Origin: Lineus longissimus
Taxonomy: Eukaryota > Nemertea > Pilidiophora > Heteronemertea > Lineidae
Reading direction: 5' to 3'
Assembly (NCBI RefSeq): GCF_910592395.1
Contig: NC_088323.1
Location: 8,992,001 to 9,056,000, forward strand
Length of the DNA: 64,000 nucleotides
Notes under the pieces: model-generated
Seen by the model: the letters and a program-made list of their open reading frames with translations, nothing else
Told to the model about the DNA's origin: nothing
Database searches by the model: none
Translations under genes and position numbers: made by a program
Shown: piece by piece, positions 56,589-64,000 of the stretch
Numbering within the stretch: position 1 is the first letter of the stretch
How the letters are laid out: each line of letters opens with the position of its first letter

Positions 56589-57150
56589 CTATTAAACGAC
56601 TCCGGCCAATTTAGCCACTTGACGTACAGTTCTTTCCTAGCACCACTTCCACGTGTCTTGATCACCTTCTCTATGTCATAACTACTGTATCTCCTTCATT
56701 GATTATGACCTTTTGCAATTCCTCTCTATTAAATCTCCCTTTTATGTTAGATGAATTTGAATCCGATATCTCTTATACAACAGGACCTAAATAGACAATT
56801 TTAAGTATCTTGAAAACCTCATGACTCCAAGTAGGTAGGGATGATGGGTTGCTAAACTGATGACGGGTTTTACTTATTCTAACAAAATCCCCCACTTTCA
56901 ATGCAGATAGTGTGCCAGAACCTGTTGGTTTCTTCTGCCGGGAACTCTTGTAATACAAACGCTGCCAAACATCAGCTTCGTTTTCCTTTGTCACCAAATT
57001 TTGGCTAGTTCCTATGCTCCTATGATAACTCTGATTATAACCTTTCACCAGTTTGGGTAAAGCGTCAACATATTTGCGTGTTCTATTAGCCGTTAGATAC
57101 TCTGATGGGCGACTTGCATATCGCAACGAATCATGGCATTGGCTCCAAAA
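56581..57150 (-). pseudogene. Polinton integrase, C-terminal part with chromodomain
   Basis: The frame 57,150-56,773 has YVDALPKLVKGYNQSYHRSI, VWQRLYYK, then VGDFVRISKTRHQF and WSHEVFKI: the end of the retrovirus-like integrase core and the SH3-like domain. An in-frame TAA at about 56,771 is followed by NIKGRFNREELQKV, and in another frame (about 56,690-56,585) by YDIEKVIKTRGS and ELYVKWLNWPESFNSW, a chromodomain that probably reads histone marks. The catalytic Asp-Asp-Glu region is missing, so the gene is deleted at its 5' side as well as frameshifted. Confidence 0.85.
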
Positions 57151-57281
57151 CCAACTGTTCCAAATGCGAATAGAATAGTACTAGCCGCAATGACTAGTAC
57201 GTGTATCCTCTTTCTACTCATGACCTGATCATTCTCGATATATATTTCTTCCCGATCTCGTATGGGAGCTAACAAAGGCAT
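57093..57281 (-). CDS. Small ORF with one membrane segment
   Basis: 62 codons from ATG at 57,281. A hydrophilic start (IRDREEIYIENDQVMSRKR) is followed by one hydrophobic helix (VLVIAASTILFAFGTVGFG). It overlaps the integrase remnant in another frame. It may be a small membrane protein of the element or a chance frame at the deletion joint. Confidence 0.3.
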   Translation of the reverse strand: MPLLAPIRDREEIYIENDQVMSRKRIHVLVIAASTILFAFGTVGFGANAMIRCDMQVAHQSI

Positions 57282-57327
57282 GCTGATAATATAATGAAGG
57301 TTTTGTTGATGTTGTCGTATGTCTCAC

Positions 57328-57846
57328 TCAGTCACTTATTTCGATAAGGAGAACTACGCTATCGGCTTCCTCTCTCATCGCTTTTATGCTCTTTCCACCG
57401 GTAATGATAATTTTACCTCGCTTTGTGATTGAGAAGTGTAGTCCATTTTGCCTAAACATCACAGTTGGAAATATTTCTGGCTCAAATGAGGCGTTTGGAA
57501 GGAATCTAGATATGGTTTTTAGATTCAATGACCTCTTTAGATTTCTAACTCCTGTCATAGTCTGCACTTTGAAATTCGTAATTTTGACATCATTATAAGA
57601 CATTTTCTGCAATAGGCGAGCATACTGGCGAATATGTTTTCTACTTTCATCGATGGATCTCGAACCTGCATGGACTATTTTACCATTTTGAAACAGTAAT
57701 GCACTTCCAATAATCTTCGGGTGTCTCCAATTCAATCTACTGATTTTTTTCGGATTATAAATTGCATTCGCTGTATTATGACAAAAATTCCTCAAATTCA
57801 GAACACAATTTAAATCGGCTGTGGATACAACATTTACAATTTTCAT
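57328..57846 (-). CDS. TATA-binding protein homologue carried by the Polinton
   Basis: An intact 172-codon frame from ATG at 57,846. It consists almost only of the two TBP repeats. Repeat 1 (about residues 3-84): IVNVVSTADLNCVLNLRN, NAIYNPKK, ALLFQNGKIVHAG, SRKHIRQYARLLQKM. Repeat 2 (about 88-168): ITNFKVQTMTGV, FEPEIFPTVMFR, GKIIITGGKS. These match the TBP core in order, spacing and length (about 180 residues). Of four DNA-kinking Phe positions of TBP, F52 and F126 are kept while I35 and I140 stand where Phe is usual. There is no N-terminal extension. It lies between integrase and LVPE-type genes, same strand, 55 bp from its neighbour. Likely role: directing transcription of the element. A captured host TBP copy is the alternative. 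Confidence 0.85.
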   Translation of the reverse strand: MKIVNVVSTADLNCVLNLRNFCHNTANAIYNPKKISRLNWRHPKIIGSALLFQNGKIVHAGSRSIDESRKHIRQYARLLQKMSYNDVKITNFKVQTMTGVRNLKRSLNLKTISRFLPNASFEPEIFPTVMFRQNGLHFSITKRGKIIITGGKSIKAMREEADSVVLLIEISD

Positions 57847-57901
57847 CTTTAAATGATGGACAGCATGAACAATATGACGATTATGGTATCAGAGAATTGT
57901 T

Positions 57902-58983
57902 TTATTCAAAACAAGCTAAATTTACACAACATGTGCCAGCATGTCCACGCATTATTTTGAACCTTACAACAAAAGGAATAATTATCCAAATATATTCCAA
58001 TAAATATAAACATTCTTTCAGCCCTAAGGTCAACAATAACTTTCTATGAAGCCCTTTATTAATAGCAGTCTGTGGAAAAAAAACCCATTGGTTTAAGGAA
58101 ACAGCTAATATTGAATCCAATTGTGGGGCTACTTTCAAATCGCGTACTCTTGCCTGTTGTCGCTTGTTGGTGATTTTAGCCAGAGGGACACTAGAGTCGC
58201 TCAAAGCTTGTAAAACATCGGACATTCCAAGTGGATCTTTTTCAGTCGATTTATTGCTATATGAAATTTTCATTAACGAATTGAAATGATCTACTACTAG
58301 TCCACTGTACCCGTGGTCGCCATCAATCAATACATTTAATACAAACCTTTTCTTCACAATTTGATTCCGAACAAAAATCGATCACCAAGCTGTGTGTGAA
58401 CGCGCAACAGCTTTTGACTGAAGTGACAGGGCTCGAAACGTCGCATTGTAACGTCTCTTTTCCTTTGTAGATCATGTTCTCATTCTTGTACCAACTCAAT
58501 AAGTGGTTCTTGGTCTTTAACATTTTAATGATAGTCTGCTTTTTTTCTGTTTTTCGCAGATATATTATCAATGATTAGCTGATCAACAGGGTTATAGTCG
58601 TCGCTGGCAAATTCGTTATCTTGGTGTTCTGTTTTTCTGGCATTATCTTCAACCCCTTGTTTCTCACCTTCAACTTTCTGTGGATTGGCTACGCTGAGTT
58701 GTGTTGTATCCTTATCAAATAATTCATGATTCCTCGCTATCGTTTCAGTTGTTCCTTTTTTCATTTTGCTTAACATAGCCATAAACCTTTGCAATGTATC
58801 GTTGTAAAGTTTTGATTTTTCTTCCACACTTATATCTTGACGTGTCAGTATAGCATTCATTTCATCGTCTAGACTTACAACTTCATTTTTTTCAATTGGT
58901 GCCGTTATATGTTTGAATTCTCTTCCTTGTCTCTGTGTAAACTGGTGTTCGGGAACCAAAATCATTTTTCTCGTATTCTGCAT
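57902..58983 (-). pseudogene. Conserved Polinton protein of unknown role (LVPE type), broken
   Basis: Three overlapping minus frames follow each other: 58,983-58,525 (ATG; RKMILVPEHQF, then VSLDDEMNAILTRQDISVEE and KSKLYNDTLQRF), 58,571-58,323 (NHLLSWYKNENMIYKGKET) and 58,357-57,902 (DPLGMSDVLQALSDSSVPLA, KITNKRQQARV). Proteins with an N-terminal RKM-LVP motif, a helical EM..IL region and a C-terminal P.G...L.AL...P block are found widely in Polintons; no function is established. Two frameshifts separate the parts here. The last frame carries an extra hydrophobic tail that is probably out of frame. Confidence 0.65.
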
Positions 58984-59066
58984 CTTGAAAAGCTGTTAAC
59001 TTCTTAATTACACAGGTCTAGTAATCCGAACAAACCCGTTAATATAGGATTTAATAAGATGTTGAA

Positions 59067-59390
59067 TCATCCGTTTTGTATGACTACTTCGCGTTTATGT
59101 TTTAACGGCAGACTTTTATCAATAAGTGTGTGTATCCACTTTTTATGCCGTTTCAGTTTCCTTTTATCATTATCGAAATGTTCAATATTACCCCTTAGGG
59201 AATTGGCACACACCTCACTCAAGGTTTTTATAAGTGCTGGATGACAATGTTCAATTAGTCCTCTCCGCTGATGCATTCCTTTACACCCCGCAAGTACGTG
59301 CGGATGTGGAAGGTATTTTCTAACCTTGTGTAGTTTATGTTTAGAGTGATTCTGCAGTTCATCACCGTTTGAACGTTTTGCTTTTCCCAT
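59067..59390 (-). CDS. Small basic conserved Polinton protein
   Basis: 107 codons from ATG at 59,390, intact. Strongly basic and rich in Lys, Arg and His: LIKTLSEVCANSLRGNIEHF, KRKLKRHKKWIHTLIDK and a terminal KREVVIQNG. Polintons commonly have a short protein with this CxNxLxGN segment, a basic helix and a Q.GG-like end next to the ATPase; it is thought to be a virion component, but this is not proven. A TC-repeat (59,413-59,426) lies just upstream. Confidence 0.65.
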   Translation of the reverse strand: MGKAKRSNGDELQNHSKHKLHKVRKYLPHPHVLAGCKGMHQRRGLIEHCHPALIKTLSEVCANSLRGNIEHFDNDKRKLKRHKKWIHTLIDKSLPLKHKREVVIQNG

Positions 59391-59495
59391 AATTAGAGAA
59401 TAGCCTCATCTCTCTCTCTCTCTCCTGCTCTTGCTTTTGAAATAATCTCAAAGATTGATTCCTTTTATAGATTTTTTTGTAAGATTGAATTGTCA

Positions 59496-60110
59496 TCATT
59501 TGGCTTGATACACTACTGTGTGTTGGTCTGAAGGGAAAATGTTTGTGTGCAATCGTAACTGTTCCGGACAGTCGGGCTTCAAATCGATGAGAAGGTAGCC
59601 ATAGGGTTCCGATGTAGAATCTCTGAATGCTTCTGTAACCGTCTTGGCCATTCCAATCTGCTGTCCTATTCGAGAAATTTGTAATTTATCCCTGGGATTC
59701 TTATACAGTACTAGATATTGCGAATTGAGTGATATATTCCTGAAATATGTACATTTGAGAAAAAGATTCTGAATTATCAAGATCACCGTGATACGTTTAT
59801 GATGGCTTTGTTCGGTAAACAATTTAGATAGCTTGCTATTCGATACCAATTCATCCATCATATCATCGCAAACCAAAAGTGTGTTCCTGTCTCCAGTCAA
59901 TCGTTCATGAATTTCATCATTCATTCCTTCAATGAAAGTCACTTTATGTTTCAATTCCTCATAAGCAATTTGCCAGGCTCCGTAAAACCAGTAAATATCA
60001 TCGACTTTAGGTTCGAAAAAATCTTCCAGTATCAGTCTTTTTACCCACTGAGTTTTGCCCGAACCAGTTGGTCCAGACACTAAAATTGTTGCCGGAGTAG
60101 TAATTTCCAT
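59496..60110 (-). CDS. Polinton packaging ATPase (FtsK/HerA-type, A32-like)
   Basis: 204 codons from ATG at 60,110, intact. Walker A is GPTGSGKTQW at residues 14-21, very near the N-terminus; Walker B is LLVCDDMMDE at about 80-89; a sensor-like ITVILIIQNLF follows, then LYKNPRDKLQISRIGQQI. In the family this ATPase pumps the genome into capsids. Length is a little below the usual 220-250, from a short N-terminus; the frame may extend upstream. It diverges from the polymerase gene across a 300-bp gap that must hold both promoters. Confidence 0.9.
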   Translation of the reverse strand: MEITTPATILVSGPTGSGKTQWVKRLILEDFFEPKVDDIYWFYGAWQIAYEELKHKVTFIEGMNDEIHERLTGDRNTLLVCDDMMDELVSNSKLSKLFTEQSHHKRITVILIIQNLFLKCTYFRNISLNSQYLVLYKNPRDKLQISRIGQQIGMAKTVTEAFRDSTSEPYGYLLIDLKPDCPEQLRLHTNIFPSDQHTVVYQAK

Positions 60111-60119
60111 GATAATTCC

Positions 60120-60500
60120 TATATTGCTGCTAGCCTTCCTGTCACAAATTTGCTATAATCATCCCTTCTCTCTTCAGACTACTTCGATGCATCGATATCG
60201 GATTCGCAGTGTCTTCGCGAGGAAAAACGCATCAGACTAAACGAAGGTGAGTGTCTTAATACTTTTATATGAATCGTATATTGCCAGCACTCCTTTGACA
60301 CAGCTTATATGTTGTTACACAAATCAAGGATATCGAACCTAATGAAAGTGACTGCATGCCTATCTTATTACTTACATTTATCATGAATAGCCTTCCTATG
60401 ACAAACTTGCTAATTATCTTTTCTCTCTTTCAGAATTATGAAGCATCATCGAATACGAACTCTCAATGTCTTCGCGAGGAAAAGCTAGTAATTCAACACG
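60120..60500 (+). repeat. Tandemly duplicated exon-like segment with splice signals
   Basis: About 105 bp at 60,131-60,235 recur at 60,404-60,490: TAGCCTTCCT, then AAATTTGCTA or AAACTTGCTA, a CTCTCTTCAG or CTCTCTTTCAG acceptor, and TCTTCGCGAGGAAAA. The first copy forms a 69-bp exon (60,178-60,246) with donor GAAG/GTGAGT. The second runs into the polymerase frame. Both read SQCLREEK in the same relative phase. Confidence 0.75.
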
Positions 60501-62612
60501 AAAAGGAGAAGGCCGATCAAAAGTTTTAGGAGAAAATATGTAAAGAATTTGCTGAAAACGAATTCGATGCTCGCAAGACTACAGCGATAGAATGCTCCGA
60601 ATGCGACCGTCGAATAGATGCTGGGCTTTTTGAAGCGCACGAGAGAGTGGTGCATCGAGAAGGGCACCATCTGTGCACAAAATGTGGGCGAGTTTTCATC
60701 CAAGAACTTGCCTTGAACCAACACGTATGTGATATTCATCACACTCGAATGACCGATAAAGAGAGAGACTATAAATGTCCAAAGTGTGACAAAACATTCC
60801 GATTGAGATCTACGCTTCAACGCCACGTGGGATACGTCCACACAAAAAGGAACAGGACCATGGAGCACAAGTGCTCCATTTGCAAGAAGACGTATACGGG
60901 AAAGTCGTCCTTGACCCGTCATCAGAGAAATGCTCATGCCTCAAACGAGGGGCAACCTTGTATGATTCCGTGCGAACAATGCACAGAAACATTCGCTTCA
61001 CACTTTCAATTGGAGGTGCACACGCGGAGAGTTCATCACGACCACCTTGCCCGAAAGAATAGAAGACATGAACTAGAAACTCTGTTCTAGGATGATAGTC
61101 CTTGGATGAATGAGAATGGTGAGATTGACGAAGAATTGCGCGAGGTTTATTTGAGTAATGCAAATGTGATCTTAAGCGAGCCTGAGACAGGTACAATTCA
61201 AGACGTGTACAATTTTCCACTTCATCAGGGTTCATTCTCCGAAGACACTTTGCGTTCCCAAATTACCGAGATCTTCAACGCGTAAACGCTCTCCTTCAAG
61301 ATCAACATCTCATTCTCATTCATTCTAAGAGATATTGAGGATGGCAGTTACAGGTTCTTTTATGCGCATAACAATAACAGCATTTTAAATGTTCCATTCA
61401 CGATTACTAGCCTTGAGGATATCAACAGATTGATTGAACACATTCAAACTGTCGATATCCTCCATGAGATTATGAAAGAACAACCCAATTCAAAGTGGGT
61501 AGTGTTTCGTGTAGTATGCGCTAGATATGTGGTCACCCACACATCCTTCTCGTTAGGTGCAGGCTTCGAATTACCCGGCTTTATCAGTGCCAACAAGTAT
61601 ATTATTGGACTTGATAAAGTCAAGGGAAAGCCTTACAACGATAACTTGTGTTTTTCCGGTCGCTAGCCCTTTTTAGGTCTCGGTTGCAGGACCATAGCTG
61701 CATCATTGTTTCAGAGCAGGACGCAAAGGCTCTATGCGTTGAATGGTTGGAGAAGGAAAGGTCGCGTGAGACGATTCATTCGTTCACAGGTGTTGATCTG
61801 GTGGACATTCCACGATTAGAGGATTTCTTCCAGATCAACATCAACATCTATTCGTCTTTTGTGGATAACAGATCGGGGGAAAATCATGAGTCAAACGAGG
61901 GTGATGCTAGGTGGATTGGGGGAAATGCGTGTTTGGACAGTGATCCAGATGGGGATGAAAAACCAAGCCAAAAACAACAACAGACCAGTGTTCTGGTAGT
62001 GTTCAGGTCACAGTCACATTATACACAAAATATGAATCTGAACGTGCACGAGAAGCATCTGAGTTTGATAACATATCTCAAAAGGTATTCGAAGCGTTTC
62101 AAATGTCGAAGTTGCGACAAACTTTTCAAATATGTTAATCCATTGACAACGCACGAACGCACATGTTTCGCCGCTGCCAAGTTGAAATTTCCTGGCAGAT
62201 TCAAAACTACCCCGACCACCGTGTTTGACGATCTGGATAACATTGGAATCAAAGTCTGTGATGAGAAACGATTCTTTCCTTTCTTCATCACGTACGATTT
62301 TGAATCTATGCTTATTCCAAACGATCAACAAACAACAGAAGCAGAAAAAAGCTGCATTGGACCGCCACCCATAACCCCATAAGTGTTTCAGTATGTTCAA
62401 ACGTACCCGGTTTCACTGATGAGCGTTGCTTTGTCAATGGACATGTTGACAAACTCGTTGAAGACATGGTGCTCTACATGCGCACTATCTCGAAAGCATC
62501 TTTTGAGGTTATGGCGACCACTATGGCCTCCGCGTTTGAAGATATTTTCAGTAGAGTTCTTCCAAACACTGATCTTAGAATTAGTGAGGAAAAACATAAT
62601 CCTGTTGTTCAT
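60428..62612 (+). pseudogene. Polinton family B DNA polymerase, N-terminal part, broken
   Basis: Reading from the second duplicated exon: five C2H2 zinc fingers at about 60,590-61,050 (such as CTKCGRVFIQ, CPKCDKTFRLRSTLQRHVGY, CSICKKTYTGKSSLTRHQ), then the N-terminal polymerase region (YRFFYAHNNNSIL, 61,340 onward; PYNDNLCF at 61,640), another zinc-binding patch (FKCRSCDKLFKYVNPLTTHE) and the ExoI motif FITYDFESML at about 62,287, with the DxE of the proofreading site. In-frame stops lie at 60,528, 61,088 and 61,282 and frame changes at about 61,655 and 62,370. Palm motifs are absent because a LINE replaces the rest at 62,613. In the family this protein-primed polymerase copies the element. 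Confidence 0.88.
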
Positions 62613-64000
62613 TTAATTTAATTTAATATAAGTTTATTGAGCACCAATATACAAGAGTACAGAACATAAACAATAGAAATACATGTACAAACAAACGAAG
62701 GAACACAGTGATGGCACTCAATAGGGACTTCCAGAGGGATCATATACCCATAATAGGGGTCCCCAAAAAATTAATACATATAATGATAAAAATCAATCAA
62801 TATTGGACTTTAAAAAAAAAGGCACAGAGAGATTTAAAATCTACAGTTAGCACATCTGCAGCGCCCAACCCATGTGCACGCATTGTCCGGGTCAAAGCGC
62901 CCCGTCAACAGCTCATTGTAGTAAACACCGACAGAGCGCCTGAACACATTAAGACTCGCCGCACAACGGGGGCGCATGGGCAGGGCGTTCCAGCTGTAAG
63001 TGACACGATTAAAAAAAGACCGGCAAAACTTTCCGTCCTAAATGAACTGCGGCTGCGAATAAAAAGAGGGTCCCCTCTCCTTTCTCTAAAAAGTAAATAA
63101 TTGGTTGTGTCAAAATCAACCATACCGGGAAAACATTTGAATAAAAATGACAAATCTGACATTTCTCGCCTGTGTGAGAGTGGCGCTATGTTGAGGGCTA
63201 AAAGCCTGTCCTTATAGCTCAGTTGGTCGCCGAGCATGTGCCTAGTTGCCCGCCGTTGAACACGCTCAATTTTAGTCAAGTTGTCTTTTGTGAGGGGATC
63301 CCACCAGGACACAGTATTATATTCGAGTTTAGACCTGACTAGAGACTCGAAAAGAGGACGCATTAACCTAGGATTATTTCTCTTATCGAAGACCCGCCTC
63401 ACCGTAGCCCAAGTCTGGTTGGCTTTCTTAACAATAGCAATAATGTTAGAAGAGAAAGTCAGGTCGCTGCTCACAACAACACCAAGGTCCCTGACCTCGT
63501 TCACCTTTGCCAAAACTTTGCCATCGATGTTGTAATAGTAGACACGGGGATTAACCCTTCTGGTAAACTCACTACTTGACACTTGGGGGCATTTAAGGTC
63601 ATTCCCCACTTCTTACACCAAATGGCTACCTTCTCAATATCGTCTTGGATAAACAAACGGTCATGAACCGATTTTATTACTCTATACAACTTTGAATCAT
63701 CTGCAAAAAGTGACATCTTGGTATCAATATTCACGACTTCAGGCAAATAATTAACACACAATAAAAACAACAGTGGCCCAAGAATGGAACCCTGTGGGAC
63801 ACCAGAAGATACACTCTTGATAGAGGAGAAAACACAATGCAAAGCAACCCTTTGTTTTCTACCGGTAAGATAACCAGAAAACCACCTCAACAGTCTGCCA
63901 TTGATACCGAAGCTCTGTAGCTTATGGATAAGTAAAAGATGCGGTACTTTATCAAAAGCTTTACTAAAGTCAAGATACACTGCATCAACCTGGTCCCCCT
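62613..64000 (-). mobile_element. CR1-type LINE interrupting the Polinton polymerase
   Basis: The 3' end is an ATTTA repeat at 62,613-62,630. The body runs off the right edge of the window. It is the same type as the LINE at 14,823-16,745. Confidence 0.85.
62905..64000 (-). pseudogene. LINE reverse transcriptase and C-terminus, partial
   Basis: Frame 63,980-63,501 (open to the window edge): YLDFSKAFDKVPHLLLIHKL, GVPQGSILGPLLFLLCVN and catalytic LFADDSKLY. Frame 63,609-62,905: VRDLGVVVSSDLTF, KLEYNTVSWW, IERVQRRATRHMLGDQLSY and PLSHRREMSDLSFLFKC. A frameshift near 63,550 separates them. Endonuclease and N-terminus lie beyond 64,000 or were never copied. Confidence 0.85.

Larger units (their letters stand above)
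54813..62612. mobile_element. Polinton (Maverick), decayed, right part displaced by a LINE
   Basis: The gene set defines it: packaging ATPase, minor capsid protein, chromodomain-bearing integrase tail, zinc-finger family B polymerase and small conserved Polinton proteins, in about 7.8 kb. The left end is proposed at AGTATAGTGATGCTAACACA (54,813) because Polinton ends start with AG and often AGTATA; the partner end is not in the window, so this is inference. The polymerase is interrupted at 62,612 by a LINE, and the remainder should lie beyond 64,000. Not seen: major capsid protein, adenain-like protease, integrase catalytic core. Confidence 0.88.

Noticed and set aside
57328-57846. TBP-like ORF as an ordinary host TBP gene
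   Set aside because: No introns, no N-terminal region, divergent at key positions, and it sits tightly among Polinton genes on the same strand. Kept as element-borne, with host retrocopy as the alternative.
60485-61235. Minus frames of 150 and 141 codons
   Set aside because: Antisense of the zinc-finger run.
62014-62400. 128-codon minus frame
   Set aside because: Antisense of the polymerase region with zinc-binding and ExoI motifs on plus.

Overview
The window is nuclear DNA of an animal, most likely a marine invertebrate and plausibly a non-vertebrate deuterostome such as a lancelet. That guess rests on three things: a spliced sialic acid 9-O-acetyltransferase gene (CASD1), L2/CR1-type LINEs, and a very mixed load of DNA transposons with a Polinton. 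Genes are sparse, introns run to kilobases, and there are no operons or ribosome binding sites. The species itself cannot be read from the sequence.

Layout. 1-13,800 holds dispersed repeats, a 3-kb Harbinger-type transposon (3183-6177), an almost full-length L2-type LINE (7027 to about 10,560), and a palindromic miniature element whose arms are built of 21-bp units (11,535-12,382). 13,826-20,005 is a Harbinger transposon with a spliced DDE nuclease and a spliced Myb-like partner; a CR1-type LINE is nested in the nuclease intron. 20,000-35,000 is retrotransposon debris, a pair of inverted repeat arms that both carry a near-perfect hairpin, a 9-bp-TSD Mutator-like miniature element, an unrecognised 231-codon ORF, and a relic of an integrase-like gene.

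35,471-52,412 (minus strand) is the one host gene I can reconstruct: CASD1. Eighteen exons with agreeing splice phases encode an SGNH esterase-like half with the GDS and DGIH motifs, followed by the multi-pass Cas1p-type acyltransferase half. Only the first coding exon is missing. Its introns carry a pogo relic, two repeats dense in nuclear-receptor-type half-sites, a SINE-like piece and a Tc1/mariner-type miniature element that stops 39 bp from a splice acceptor.

54,813 to at least 62,612 is a decayed Polinton (Maverick). On the minus strand it has a PC4-like gene with two PC4 domains, the minor capsid protein, an integrase C-terminus with chromodomain, an intact protein that reads as a two-repeat TATA-binding protein, a broken LVPE-type conserved protein, a small basic protein and an intact packaging ATPase. 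On the plus strand is a broken, zinc-finger-bearing family B DNA polymerase, cut by a CR1-type LINE at about 62,613 that runs off the window. A Polinton carrying both a TBP and a PC4 homologue would hold two factors of RNA polymerase II initiation. This is the most unusual observation here. Major capsid protein, protease and the integrase catalytic core are not seen.
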